A stretch of DNA of 41,327 nt from positions 1-41,327 of the forward strand of contig NZ_BAGK01000058.1 in assembly GCF_000308795.1 (NCBI RefSeq), written 5' to 3'. Both the position numbers and the translations under genes were made by a program. Every line of letters starts with the position of its first letter. The first letter of the stretch is position 1. Below are positions 29,286 through 37,185 of the stretch, in pieces. Source of the stretch: Nocardia thailandica NBRC 100428 (lineage in GTDB: Bacteria > Actinomycetota > Actinomycetes > Mycobacteriales > Mycobacteriaceae). The notes beneath the pieces are model-generated. The model saw only the letters and a list, made by a program, of their open reading frames with translations, had not been told where the DNA came from and did no database searches.

Positions 29286-29921
29286 TCAGGGTCGCCAGGC
29301 GCCGATGCCGAGCGCGATGAGCCGCATCTGGCGCACCGTGCGGTCCACGATGGCGGCCTCCTCGCGGGGGGCGGCGTCGACGTAGACCGCGATGCCGTCG
29401 GTGACCGTGTTGACCAGCAGGTCCGCCGCGATCTCCAGCTCGGTGGTGCTCCAGGAGTCGAGCGCGGGCAACCGGGACAGGTCGGCGACGATCTCGCGCA
29501 CGATGAGCTGCATCTCCCTGGCGATCGCCTGGCGCAGCGCCGCCGATCCGCCCTGGCGTTCCCGGGTGAGGAAGCCGAACAGTTCCCGCTTGGCGTCGAC
29601 CTGAGCGAAGACGAAACGCACGGTCGCCGACAGGTGCGGGTCCGGGGTGCGGCGTACCTCGCGCAGGGCGAGCCGCAGCGCCGTGACGCCCTCGTCGACC
29701 AGGGTCGCGCCGAGGTCGTCCAGCGACTCGAAGTGCCGGTAGAAGGCCGTGGGCACGATGCCGGCCGAGCGGGCGATCTCGCGCAGGCTCAGCGCCGCGA
29801 AACCGCGCTCGGCGGCCAGCGCGAGCGTGCCCTGAACCAGGGCCGCTCGGGTGCGCTCCTTGCGCTCGTTTCGGGTACCTGCCTGCTCAGTCATCACGGT
29901 GAGCATACATCCGTTCACCAT
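29286..29921 (-). CDS. TetR-family regulator of the desaturase operon
   Basis: A 211-residue repressor. The helix-turn-helix is near residues 45-70 (LREIARSAGIVPTAFYRHF). It is divergent from the ferredoxin reductase-desaturase operon and separated from it by 139 bp containing a near-perfect palindrome. The layout recalls DesT of Pseudomonas, a TetR protein that senses saturated versus unsaturated acyl-CoA and controls a desaturase with its reductase; functional equivalence is an inference. ATG 29921 is chosen because AGGGAA lies 6-7 nt before it. ATG 29894 would start closer to the HTH; ATG 29939 would add six residues. Confidence 0.88.
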   Translation of the reverse strand: MVNGCMLTVMTEQAGTRNERKERTRAALVQGTLALAAERGFAALSLREIARSAGIVPTAFYRHFESLDDLGATLVDEGVTALRLALREVRRTPDPHLSATVRFVFAQVDAKRELFGFLTRERQGGSAALRQAIAREMQLIVREIVADLSRLPALDSWSTTELEIAADLLVNTVTDGIAVYVDAAPREEAAIVDRTVRQMRLIALGIGAWRP

Positions 29922-29964
29922 AGTCACTTCCCTGTACATGTAGCCCGGCTCACATTATTCCCGG

Positions 29965-30017
29965 TTGACATCGGGTCGGGGTCATCCGGCACACTGGTGA
30001 GTGTACAGGCGTGCACT
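29965..30017 (+). promoter_or_regulatory. Promoter and operator of the desaturase operon
   Basis: A consensus -35 TTGACA lies at 29965-29970, with a weak -10 near 29988-29995. At 30000-30017 stands AGTGTAC-AGGC-GTGCACT, an 18-bp inverted repeat with one mismatched pair. Bound repressor would cover the start point. A related half-site, CCTGTACATG, lies at 29935-29944 over the tetR start, so both directions may be controlled. Confidence 0.6.
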
Positions 30018-30060
30018 GAAATGTGGTCGGCATGCCGAGGACTTCGCTAAGGGGTAAACG

Positions 30061-31152
30061 ATGGTGGGACTGATCGATCTGGTGCAGACGATGACGACTC
30101 CGCACTCGCTGGACCGCTACCTGGAGCTGATCAGTCCCACGCTGACCGCCCGGGAGCTCAAGGCCGAGGTCACCCACGTCTCGCGCGCCGTGCCCGGTTC
30201 GGTCACCCTCACCCTGCGGGCTACCCGCCAGTGGCGCGGTCACGCAGCCGGGCAGTACGTGCAGATCGGCGTCGTCATCGACGGCGTGCGCCACACCCGG
30301 TGCTACTCGCCGATCGACCCGGAGAGCTCGGGCTCGCGTTTCCTGCAGCTCACCGTGAAGGCGCACCCCGGCGGCCTGGTCTCGAATCACCTGCACGACC
30401 ACGCGAAGCCGGGCATGGTGGTCACCCTCGCGCAGGCCGCGGGCGTGTTCCACCTCCCCGCGCGCAGGCCCGGCCGGGTGCTGCTGATCAGTGGCGGCAG
30501 CGGCATCACCCCGGTGCTGTCGATGCTGCGGACCCTCGACGCCGAGGGCTTCCCCGGCGAGGTCACCTTCCTGCACTACGCGCGGCAGCCCGAGATGGTG
30601 CCGCACCGGGCCGAGCTGGCCGCGATCGCGCAGCGGCACCCGAACTTCCGCGTCGAGTACCGCTACCCGGTCGAGCCCGGCACGGTCGTCGGTGGCGAGA
30701 CCTCCACCGGCAGTGGGTTCTTCGACCGCGCGGAACTCGAGGCCGTCGCCCCGTGGTTCGCCGACGCCGAGGCCTACGTCTGCGGACCCGGCCCGCTGAT
30801 GCGCGCCGTGCGCGACATCTTCGAGGCCGAGGGGCTCGCCGAGCGGGTGCACAGCGAGGAGTTCACCCTCACCGCCGTCCCGGTGGATCCGGCCGAGGCG
30901 ACGGGCACCGTGTCCTTCTCCGCGAGCAAGGTCAGCGCGGAGAACGACGGAACGACCCTGCTCGAGCAGGCCGAGGCCGCCGGGCTGACCCCGGAGTACG
31001 GCTGCCGCATGGGCATCTGCTTCTCCTGCACCGCGACCAAGGTCAGCGGCTGCACCCGCAACGTGCGCACCGGCGAGCTCGACGCCGAGCCCGGCAAGCC
31101 GATCCAGATCTGCGTCAACGCCCCCGTGGGCGACGTGGACCTCGACATCTGA
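30061..31152 (+). CDS. Ferredoxin reductase supplying electrons to the desaturase
   Basis: A 363-residue flavoprotein with three modules. The FAD-binding barrel holds the RCYSPID segment. The NAD(P)H domain has ISGGSGITPVLSML and ends YVCGPG. A plant-type 2Fe-2S domain has Cys315, Cys320, Cys323 and Cys351. It passes electrons from NADPH to the membrane di-iron desaturase encoded 37 nt downstream. Gene pair and length match Rv3230c-desA3 of M. tuberculosis. AAGGGG lies before the ATG. Other three-module reductases, such as phenol hydroxylase reductases, are similar, but the neighbour settles the role. Confidence 0.93.
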   Translation: MVGLIDLVQTMTTPHSLDRYLELISPTLTARELKAEVTHVSRAVPGSVTLTLRATRQWRGHAAGQYVQIGVVIDGVRHTRCYSPIDPESSGSRFLQLTVKAHPGGLVSNHLHDHAKPGMVVTLAQAAGVFHLPARRPGRVLLISGGSGITPVLSMLRTLDAEGFPGEVTFLHYARQPEMVPHRAELAAIAQRHPNFRVEYRYPVEPGTVVGGETSTGSGFFDRAELEAVAPWFADAEAYVCGPGPLMRAVRDIFEAEGLAERVHSEEFTLTAVPVDPAEATGTVSFSASKVSAENDGTTLLEQAEAAGLTPEYGCRMGICFSCTATKVSGCTRNVRTGELDAEPGKPIQICVNAPVGDVDLDI

Positions 31153-31189
31153 CATCGATCACCGACCCAACCATCAGGGGAGATACGAC

Positions 31190-32338
31190 ATGACGATCCT
31201 CACCGAAGGCAAAGACGGCCCGGTCATCCTGACCCCGGACCAGGTCGAGGAGATCGGCCGCGAACTCGACGCCCTGCGCGACCGCATCGTCGCGGACCTG
31301 GGCGACAGCGACCGCGAGTACATCTACAAGATCATCAAGGCGCAGCGCGGGTTCGAGGTCGCAGGCCGCGGCCTGATGTACCTCGGCTTCCTGCCGCCGT
31401 TCTGGCTGGCCGGCGTGGCCTCCCTCGGCGTCTCCAAGATCCTGGACAACATGGAGATCGGCCACAACGTCATGCACGGCCAGTACGACTGGATGCGCGA
31501 AGAGGGCCTGAACTCCCGGGTCTTCGACTGGGACACGGTCTGCCCGGCCGACCAGTGGAAGCACTCGCACAACTACATGCACCACACCCACACCAACATC
31601 CTCGACATGGACCGCGACATCGGTTACGGCATCCTGCGCATGGACGAGGGCCAGAAGTGGAACCCCTACTACCTGGGCAACCCGCTGTGGGCGTTCCTGC
31701 TGATGGTCTTCTTCGAGTGGGGCGTCATGCTGCACGACCTCGAGGCCGACAACATCGTCAAGGGCAAGCGCAAGTGGTCCGACCTCAAGCCGCTGCTCAA
31801 GGGCCAGGCCCGCAAGGCCAGCAAGCAGGTCCTCAAGGACTACGTGGTGTTCCCGGTGCTGACCGGTCCGCTGTTCCTGCACACCCTGGCCGGCAACGCC
31901 GCGGCCAACCTGGTGCGCAACCTGTGGACCTTCTCGATCATCTTCTGCGGCCACTTCCCGGCCGGTGTGCAGACCTTCACCAAGGAGGACACCGCCGAGG
32001 AGACCCGCGGCGAGTGGTACGTCCGACAGATGCTCGGCTCGGCCAACATCAAGGGCTCCAAGCTGTTCCACATCATGTCGGGCAACCTGTCGCACCAGAT
32101 CGAGCACCACCTGTTCCCGGACATCCCGGCCAACCGGTACCCGCAGATGGCGCCCGAGGTCCGGCGGATCTGCGAGAAGTACGGCCTGCCCTACAACACC
32201 GGCGGTTTCACCAAGCAGATCTCCTCGGTCTGGGCCAAGATCTTCCTGCTCTCCCTGCCGGATCGCTACGTGAAGAGGGACTCCCGTCCCAGTGTTATCG
32301 TGATGCGTACCCGGAAGGCAACCGAAGTGGGCGTGTAG
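31190..32338 (+). CDS. desA3: Membrane acyl-CoA Delta9 desaturase (DesA3-like)
   Basis: A 382-residue integral-membrane di-iron enzyme that inserts a cis double bond in stearoyl-type acyl chains. The three histidine boxes are present: HNVMH (92-96), HSHNYMHH (125-132) and QIEHH (303-307). Hydrophobic segments at about 62-84 and in the middle (165-250) give the usual four-helix topology. The electron donor is the reductase encoded upstream. GGGGAGA precedes the ATG. The TetR regulator and operator upstream probably adjust it to acyl-chain status or temperature. Delta9 position is inferred from the DesA3 family. Confidence 0.94.
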   Translation: MTILTEGKDGPVILTPDQVEEIGRELDALRDRIVADLGDSDREYIYKIIKAQRGFEVAGRGLMYLGFLPPFWLAGVASLGVSKILDNMEIGHNVMHGQYDWMREEGLNSRVFDWDTVCPADQWKHSHNYMHHTHTNILDMDRDIGYGILRMDEGQKWNPYYLGNPLWAFLLMVFFEWGVMLHDLEADNIVKGKRKWSDLKPLLKGQARKASKQVLKDYVVFPVLTGPLFLHTLAGNAAANLVRNLWTFSIIFCGHFPAGVQTFTKEDTAEETRGEWYVRQMLGSANIKGSKLFHIMSGNLSHQIEHHLFPDIPANRYPQMAPEVRRICEKYGLPYNTGGFTKQISSVWAKIFLLSLPDRYVKRDSRPSVIVMRTRKATEVGV

Positions 32339-32647
32339 ATGATCGGGAAATTCGAGAGCAACAAAGATCTCATCCAGGAATTGACGTCCTCCGGCGCCCG
32401 GCACGTCGGAAATATCGCGACCATCATCACCGAGACCATCGCCGGGGTCACCCGCGAGATCGGTGAGTTCATCACCGACGCGATCGAGATGAACGAGGCC
32501 GCCGCGGCGGCCCGCCGGGACGCGGCCGCCGAGGCCGAGGCGGAGGCGTTCGTCGCCGCCGAGGTCGCCGACGACGCGCCGGAGCCCGCCGCACCCGCGC
32601 CGGAGCCGGTGGCCAGCGCCACCGAGCCCGCGCCGGGCGACCGCTGA
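32339..32647 (+). CDS. Helical protein of unknown function in the desaturase operon
   Basis: A 102-residue protein whose ATG directly follows the desaturase stop, with no spacer, so it is translated with it. Residues 1-55 form an amphipathic helix-rich stretch (IATIITETIAGVTREIGEFITDAIEM); residues 56-102 are Ala/Glu/Pro-rich and likely disordered. There is no signal peptide and no true transmembrane helix. I know no family. As the third gene of the operon it may be a small partner or adaptor of the desaturase at the membrane surface, which is an inference from position only. Confidence 0.75.
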   Translation: MIGKFESNKDLIQELTSSGARHVGNIATIITETIAGVTREIGEFITDAIEMNEAAAAARRDAAAEAEAEAFVAAEVADDAPEPAAPAPEPVASATEPAPGDR

Positions 32648-32648
32648 G

Positions 32649-33179
32649 TCACCAGACCGGCAGCCGCCTGCGCTGCTCGACGACATCGGTGACCAGGTCC
32701 CGGTAGCCGTCGGTCAGTTCCGCCAGCCGACACCACTGCAGATGGGTGCGCGCCTCCCACTGCAGTGGTGTCGTCGTCTGTGTGTCCTGGTCGCCGCCCA
32801 GCGCGTGCTGGGCGGCGACCCACTTCTCGGCCATCCGGTCGATCACCGCGCCCAGGGTCTCGGTGTGCAGGGAGGCGCCCGCCCGGTGCGCGATGTTGGC
32901 CGCCACCCACTCGTCGATGTGGGCGACCAGCCCGGCGCGCGTCCCGTCGATGTCGGCGATCGCCCGCCCGCACGCGGCCACCCGGTCCGCGGGCGCGTCC
33001 GGGGAGAGCGCGGCCTTGACCGCGCGTCGCCGGTGGAGGTGGCAGCGGGCCAGCCTGCCCGCCGCGTCGAGGACCCGGTGCCCGCCCGCGCGGGGGTCCT
33101 CCGGTGTGTGGAACGCGCGCAGCAACGCCGCGGGCGGCGGGAATTGCGCGGAATCGCTTCGATCGCCGTCGTTCGGCAT
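32649..33179 (-). CDS. DUF4254 family protein
   Basis: A 176-residue soluble helical protein. The middle part, IADIDGTRAGLVAHIDEWVAANI interrupted as two helices, has the aspartate-rich pattern that I associate with DUF4254; the match is from memory. Family members often lie near glycosyltransferases, but none is seen here. The gene is convergent with the desaturase operon, with only 1 nt between the stop codons. A 14-bp inverted repeat lies inside the coding region (32728-32773). The ribosome-binding site is weak. Confidence 0.72.
   Translation of the reverse strand: MPNDGDRSDSAQFPPPAALLRAFHTPEDPRAGGHRVLDAAGRLARCHLHRRRAVKAALSPDAPADRVAACGRAIADIDGTRAGLVAHIDEWVAANIAHRAGASLHTETLGAVIDRMAEKWVAAQHALGGDQDTQTTTPLQWEARTHLQWCRLAELTDGYRDLVTDVVEQRRRLPVW
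32728..32773. repeat. 14-bp perfect inverted repeat inside the DUF4254 gene
   Basis: CGACACCACTGCAG (32728-32741) and its exact complement (32760-32773) are separated by 18 nt. In the protein this makes a repeated LQW (PLQW and HLQW). It could fold in the RNA of either strand. Confidence 0.7.
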
Positions 33180-33548
33180 GGTGCACGCCCCTGCGTAGTG
33201 CTGTTCGCTCAGCGGTGGATGTCACGCCGGTGCCGGAGAGGATTCGGGGGAGGGGCACTCCCCGGCGCCGGTGCAGTCCCGCCCGGTCGTCAACCCCGGA
33301 AACCGGGAAATCCGCGACGCTGCGGCAGGTAGACCGCCCGAGTGGAATCGGGACCCTTTCAGGAAAACCCGGGGATCGGCGGCGCGCAATAGTAAGGTGT
33401 ATAAATCCGGGCGGCCGCGAGAATTGTTATCGGGGGTCACGTGCCGGTCACCACCGCGGCTCCGTGCGATAACCGCGCCGGGCGTACCGGCGTATTCCCG
33501 GCAACCGGTGTGCCCCGCCCGGCCGTGTATGCATTAACCTCGATATTC
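33180..33548. other. Non-coding region before the 106-aa orphan gene
   Basis: 369 bp with lower GC than the neighbours. An A/T-rich core at about 33388-33432 (TATAAAT and TTGTTAT) looks like promoter DNA and is not explained by a known gene. No RNA family is recognised. An in-frame GTG at 33441 could extend the downstream gene by 36 residues. Confidence 0.45.
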
Positions 33549-33869
33549 GTGCCGGCCTATGTGTCCTCGCCCGAGCTGACGTTCGGGTTCCTGTTCGCCC
33601 TGGAAGACCCGCAGCGAATCGCCGATGTCGTCCGCGACCTGATGGAGCGCCGCGCGGTGTCGGTGTTCCGGCTGGCGCGGCTGTCCGACGACGACGGGCC
33701 GCCCGAACGCTTCGTCGTGAACTGGGCCTCGATCCCGCAGATCAACATCACCACCGCCGCGCCCGGCGAGGACGAGTTGCGTGACCTCGGCATCCTGCTG
33801 GTCAACGCGTTCCTGTCCGAGCGCGGCGAGGTCAGCATGTATGCCGCGCACGGCAATACGGCGGGCTGA
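33549..33869 (+). CDS. Orphan 106-residue protein
   Basis: I do not recognise this gene. The 106-residue protein is soluble, mixed alpha/beta, without signal peptide. FGFLFALEDPQRIADVVRDLMERRAVSVFRLAR suggests a strand-helix-strand start, broken here by no stop or low-complexity run, and the end has a LRDLGILLVNAFL helix. Codon third positions are G/C-rich, as for real genes in this genome. The GTG start lies 8 nt after TAACCT (leaderless pattern); GTG 33441 is an alternative start. It is convergent with the ABC exporter operon. Confidence 0.65.
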   Translation: MPAYVSSPELTFGFLFALEDPQRIADVVRDLMERRAVSVFRLARLSDDDGPPERFVVNWASIPQINITTAAPGEDELRDLGILLVNAFLSERGEVSMYAAHGNTAG

Positions 33870-33872
33870 CGG

Positions 33873-34871
33873 TCAGCGCGCGGACTCGTAGATCCGGCGC
33901 ACCACGTCCTCGATGCCGGGTTCCTCGATCGACAGGTCGCGCACCTCGGCCCGGTCCGACACCGCGGCGAGCAGTTCGGCCGCGGTCGTGGTCTCGGCGT
34001 CGAAGGCCAACCGCTGGCGCATGCCGCCCGCCTCGCTCGCCAGCAGCTGCGCGGCGCACGGCAGGTCGTCGAGATCCGGTGTCGGCGAAGCCAGGTCGAC
34101 CACCAGCACCCGGCGGGCGCCGACGGTGGCGCCGAGCCCGGCCAGCGACCCGTCGTAGACCAGGCTGCCGTGATCGACCACGAGGACCCGTTCGCACAAC
34201 CTCTCGATATCGCCCATGTCGTGGGTGGTCAGCAGCAGGGTGGTGCCGCGCTCGGTGCGTTCGGCCCGCAGGAACTCGCGCAGCCGCTGTTTGGACAGCA
34301 CGTCGAGGCCGATGGTCGGCTCGTCGAGGATGACGAGCTCCGGCGAATGCAGCAGGGCCGCGGCGACTTCGGCCCGCATGCGCTGGCCGAGGGACAGCTG
34401 GCGCACGGGGGTGTCGAGCGTCTCGGCCATCTCCAGCTGCTCGACCAGCTCGTGGGTGCGTTTGGCCGCCTCCTCCGGGTCGAGCCGGTGGATCGCGGCC
34501 AGGATCGAGAACGACTCGCGCAGCGGCAGATCCCACCACAGCTGCGACCGCTGCCCGAAGACCACCCCGATCCGGGAGGCCAGTTCGCGGCGCTGGCGCA
34601 CCGGCTCCAGGCCGCAGGTGCGCACGGTGCCCGAGGTCGGCACCAGGATGCCGGTGAGCATCTTGATCGTCGTCGACTTGCCCGCGCCGTTGGCGCCGAT
34701 GTAGCCGACGGCCGCGCCGCGCTCGATCCGGAAACTCATCCGGTCCACGGCCGTGATGACGTCGCGATGGCGGCGCCAGCGGCTGCCGTTCTTGCGATAC
34801 ACGGTGAACTGCCGGGTCAGGTCGGCGATGTCGATGATCGGCCCGGATAGCGATGCCCCGATGTCTCCCAT
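33873..34871 (-). CDS. ABC-2 exporter ATP-binding protein
   Basis: A 332-residue ATPase. Walker A is at 59-67 (GANGAGKST), the signature LSLGQ at 159-163, Walker B at 179-184 (LVILDEP) and the switch His217 (TTHDM). The FGQRSQLWWDLPLRESF segment near 105-121 is typical of the COG4586 branch, which pairs with two COG4587/COG3694-type permeases. The ~80 C-terminal residues form an extra domain of unknown role. It begins 5 nt after the stop of the upstream permease. The substrate is unknown; lipids or drugs are typical for ABC-2 exporters. Confidence 0.93.
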   Translation of the reverse strand: MGDIGASLSGPIIDIADLTRQFTVYRKNGSRWRRHRDVITAVDRMSFRIERGAAVGYIGANGAGKSTTIKMLTGILVPTSGTVRTCGLEPVRQRRELASRIGVVFGQRSQLWWDLPLRESFSILAAIHRLDPEEAAKRTHELVEQLEMAETLDTPVRQLSLGQRMRAEVAAALLHSPELVILDEPTIGLDVLSKQRLREFLRAERTERGTTLLLTTHDMGDIERLCERVLVVDHGSLVYDGSLAGLGATVGARRVLVVDLASPTPDLDDLPCAAQLLASEAGGMRQRLAFDAETTTAAELLAAVSDRAEVRDLSIEEPGIEDVVRRIYESAR

Positions 34872-34876
34872 GGTCC

Positions 34877-35710
34877 TCAGCCACCGCCTCCCTGGTAGTG
34901 CCGTGTGCCGACCCGCCACGCCGACAGCGCCAGCAGCCACACCCAGGCGGCGGCCAGCGGCGCGAGCCAGGCCGACCACGCGGGCAGCAGCGGCGGGCCC
35001 GGGATTCCGAGCAGGGCGATGGTGGGGACGTAGGCGGTGAAGGCGACCGGGATGGCCAGGCCGAACAGCACCGTCAGCGGCAGCGGGAAGACCGACGCGG
35101 GCTGCATCGCCGCGAACGAGCCGCCATAGGTGAAGCTGTTCGTCAGCTCCGAGCCTTCGATCAGGAAGAACTGCAGGCCGGCCGCGCACACGAAAAGCGC
35201 GCAGAACAACGCGATTCCGCTGATCAGGGTGAGCACGAGCAGCGCGACCGTCGCCGCGCCCCAGTCCAGGTCGTTGCGGAGCAGGCCGGCGACGAGCACC
35301 ACGACGGCCACGGCCGCCCTGGCCAGCCTGCGCAGGGAGATGTCGCTGGTGACCAGCTGCATCAGCAGCGGCTGAGGGCGCAGATGGTAGGCGTCGAGGG
35401 TGCCCATGCGGATCATGTCGGGCAGCGAGTCCAGGTGCCCGAACAGCACCTGGGCCAGGGCGAACGAGGTGTTGGAGAGCCCGAACAGCAGCAGCGCGCC
35501 GTCGGTGTCCAGGCCGCCGAGGACGTGCACGTTGTGGAAGATCACCCACACCTCGGCGAACTCGACCAGCCCGATCAGGAACGCGCTGAAGACCTCCGTG
35601 GCGAACGACACCCGGTAGACCTGCTGGGCTTTCACCCGCGAACGCAAGACTGCGGCATACGGTGTGAACCAGGTCCCGGCCAGCGTGCGCGCGGACACCG
35701 GTTCAGCCAC
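34877..35710 (-). CDS. ABC-2 family permease (second subunit)
   Basis: A 277-residue membrane protein with six predicted helices. EVFSAFLIGLVEFAEVWVIF and the LDSLPDMIRMGTLDAYHLRPQPL-like cytoplasmic loop, cut here at its middle, are features of the ABC2_membrane_6 family (COG3694). Its start overlaps the end of the first permease gene by 8 nt, so the two are made in equal amounts and probably pair as a heterodimer around the ATPase. Confidence 0.9.
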   Translation of the reverse strand: MAEPVSARTLAGTWFTPYAAVLRSRVKAQQVYRVSFATEVFSAFLIGLVEFAEVWVIFHNVHVLGGLDTDGALLLFGLSNTSFALAQVLFGHLDSLPDMIRMGTLDAYHLRPQPLLMQLVTSDISLRRLARAAVAVVVLVAGLLRNDLDWGAATVALLVLTLISGIALFCALFVCAAGLQFFLIEGSELTNSFTYGGSFAAMQPASVFPLPLTVLFGLAIPVAFTAYVPTIALLGIPGPPLLPAWSAWLAPLAAAWVWLLALSAWRVGTRHYQGGGG

Positions 35711-36578
35711 CCTGCACCTCCAGCCTGCGCTGCCCGGCTCTGAGCAGCACTCTGCCCAGCACCGCGATCGCCACGACCCACACCACCTGGATCAGCACCG
35801 TGGACAGGGCCGCGGCCCCCTCCACCCGTCCCGACAGCGTATCGATCGGCGCCTGGAGGATGGACGGAAACGGCGTAGCGTGCGCGATGGTGCGCAGCCA
35901 CTCCGGGAACATGTGCACGGGCACGAAAAGCCCCGCCAGGAACGTGCCGACGATCTGGTACAGCACCCGGATGCCGCGGATCTCGACCACCCAGAAGCCG
36001 ATGAGCGCCACCGCGAACAGGCACAGGAACGACAGGGCCACCGCCAGCAGCACACTGATCACCCCCAGCACGTACGACAGCGGCGAACTCGGCATCGACA
36101 GCCCGAACGTGGCGGCGCCGACCGCGATGCTCGGAATGCCGCGCGGGCCGAAAGTGCAGGCGGCGCGGCCCATGTCGGCGGCCAGGTACCCCAGCTGGAT
36201 GTCGACCGGGCGCAGGAAGTCCACCGCGACGTCGCCGGACTTGATCCGTGACACCAGGTCGATGGGCGGGCCCATGAACTGGGTGGCGCCGAGCAGTCCC
36301 TGCGAGAGCCACACGTACGCGCCGATCGTGCCCTCGTCGTAGCCGCCGAAGTCGCCCGCGGCGCGCACGGCCGCGAGCATGACCGCCGCCCGCACGAACC
36401 CGAACACGCAGTTGGTGAACAACCCGGCGAACATGGCCAGCTTGTACTGCGCCTGCTTACGGAACCCGGCCTTCGCCAGTTGCCAGTACACCCACCAGGA
36501 CCGGCGATGGTGGCCGTGGAAGTGCCGACGGGCCCGCGTGACGGCGAGCCGCCCGTCCCCCACCGCAAAACCACGCAC
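35703..36578 (-). CDS. ABC-2 family permease (first subunit)
   Basis: A 291-residue membrane protein with six helices after a basic N terminus (TRARRHFHGHHRRSWW). The loop SRIKSGDVAVDFLRPVDIQ, with FLRP, is conserved in both permeases and contacts the ATPase. Family: COG4587/ABC2_membrane_6. It is the first gene of the three-gene exporter operon. GTG 36578 is used; TAAAGT lies 9 nt upstream, a little further than in other leaderless genes here. A GTG about 12 codons downstream is an alternative. Confidence 0.88.
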   Translation of the reverse strand: MRGFAVGDGRLAVTRARRHFHGHHRRSWWVYWQLAKAGFRKQAQYKLAMFAGLFTNCVFGFVRAAVMLAAVRAAGDFGGYDEGTIGAYVWLSQGLLGATQFMGPPIDLVSRIKSGDVAVDFLRPVDIQLGYLAADMGRAACTFGPRGIPSIAVGAATFGLSMPSSPLSYVLGVISVLLAVALSFLCLFAVALIGFWVVEIRGIRVLYQIVGTFLAGLFVPVHMFPEWLRTIAHATPFPSILQAPIDTLSGRVEGAAALSTVLIQVVWVVAIAVLGRVLLRAGQRRLEVQGG

Positions 36579-36744
36579 AATCAGTCAACTTTAGGCGAGA
36601 GTCTGCCGGGGCGTAGGGGTTTGGGTCCGCGCGCCCGCTCCGATACAACATGGACGCCGGAACGAGATCATTCCCCGGGCGATCGCAGCGCGAACCGGCC
36701 GGGCGGCGGCGGGCACCGAACCGCCCGGCGATCACTACCGGCAC

Positions 36745-36772
36745 GGAAAGCGCTGCGCCGCAGCGCCTTTCC
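36745..36772 (-). terminator. Terminator after the first microprotein gene
   Basis: Two arms of about 13 bp (one bulged base) form a hairpin starting 2 nt after the stop of the microprotein gene at 36775. This supports the microprotein as a separate transcription unit that ends before the exporter operon. Confidence 0.65.
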
Positions 36773-36774
36773 GC

Positions 36775-36855
36775 TCAGTGCTCGGGAAAGCCGATCGCGA
36801 AGCCGAGAGCGATGATCAGGGCGCTGACCACGGCGAGGACGAGGATGATCCACAT
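36775..36855 (-). CDS. 26-residue membrane microprotein, copy 1
   Basis: ATG-TGG-ATC-ATC opens a 26-codon gene for a single transmembrane helix with N-terminal MWIIL and C-terminal GFPEH. TACCCT lies 8 nt before the ATG (36864-36869), so it is probably a leaderless mRNA, and a hairpin ends the unit. It shares 14 of 26 residues with the second copy 88 nt upstream. No known microprotein family is recognised. Short membrane proteins like this often modulate a transporter or sensor; the ABC exporter lies just downstream on the same strand, but this link is a guess. Confidence 0.65.
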   Translation of the reverse strand: MWIILVLAVVSALIIALGFAIGFPEH

Positions 36856-36863
36856 AGCTGCCG

Positions 36864-36869
36864 AGGGTA
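36864..36869 (-). promoter_or_regulatory. -10 element of microprotein copy 1
   Basis: TACCCT on the minus strand, 8 nt before the ATG. Copy 2 has TAGCCT at the same 8-nt distance. Confidence 0.5.
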
Positions 36870-36943
36870 CTGCCGCGCCGGGCGCGGACCACGCAGATTC
36901 GCCGGTGTCGCGGCCGAACCGTGAAGAAGGGGACTCCGAGCTA

Positions 36944-37024
36944 CTAGTCGGTCGGGAAACCGTTCGCGAACAGCACCGCGATGAGAGCGGAGGCGACGAC
37001 CGAGCTGGCAAGGATGATCCACAT
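36944..37024 (-). CDS. 26-residue membrane microprotein, copy 2
   Basis: A second 26-codon gene beginning ATG-TGG-ATC-ATC-CTT and ending in NGFPTD, with one hydrophobic helix at about 3-20. Identical positions with copy 1 are 1-5, 9-10, 15-16, 19-20 and 22-24. TAGCCT lies 8 nt before the ATG (37033-37038). Equal length, same spacing to the -10 element and conserved ends with a diverged middle are hard to explain except as a duplicated real gene. No hairpin follows. Function unknown. Confidence 0.65.
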   Translation of the reverse strand: MWIILASSVVASALIAVLFANGFPTD

Positions 37025-37185
37025 GAGCCGCAAGGCTACAGGGGGACCGATCGGTCCCCGGCACCGGCCGTCGGGGCCCGGCGGCCAGCGGACGGCGTCA
37101 CCGTCACGGTGACGGACCCGAACTCCCCGCGCCGGGTCGGATCGATTTCCCGGATTCCGGGGCACGGGCGGACTACCGTCGGATC

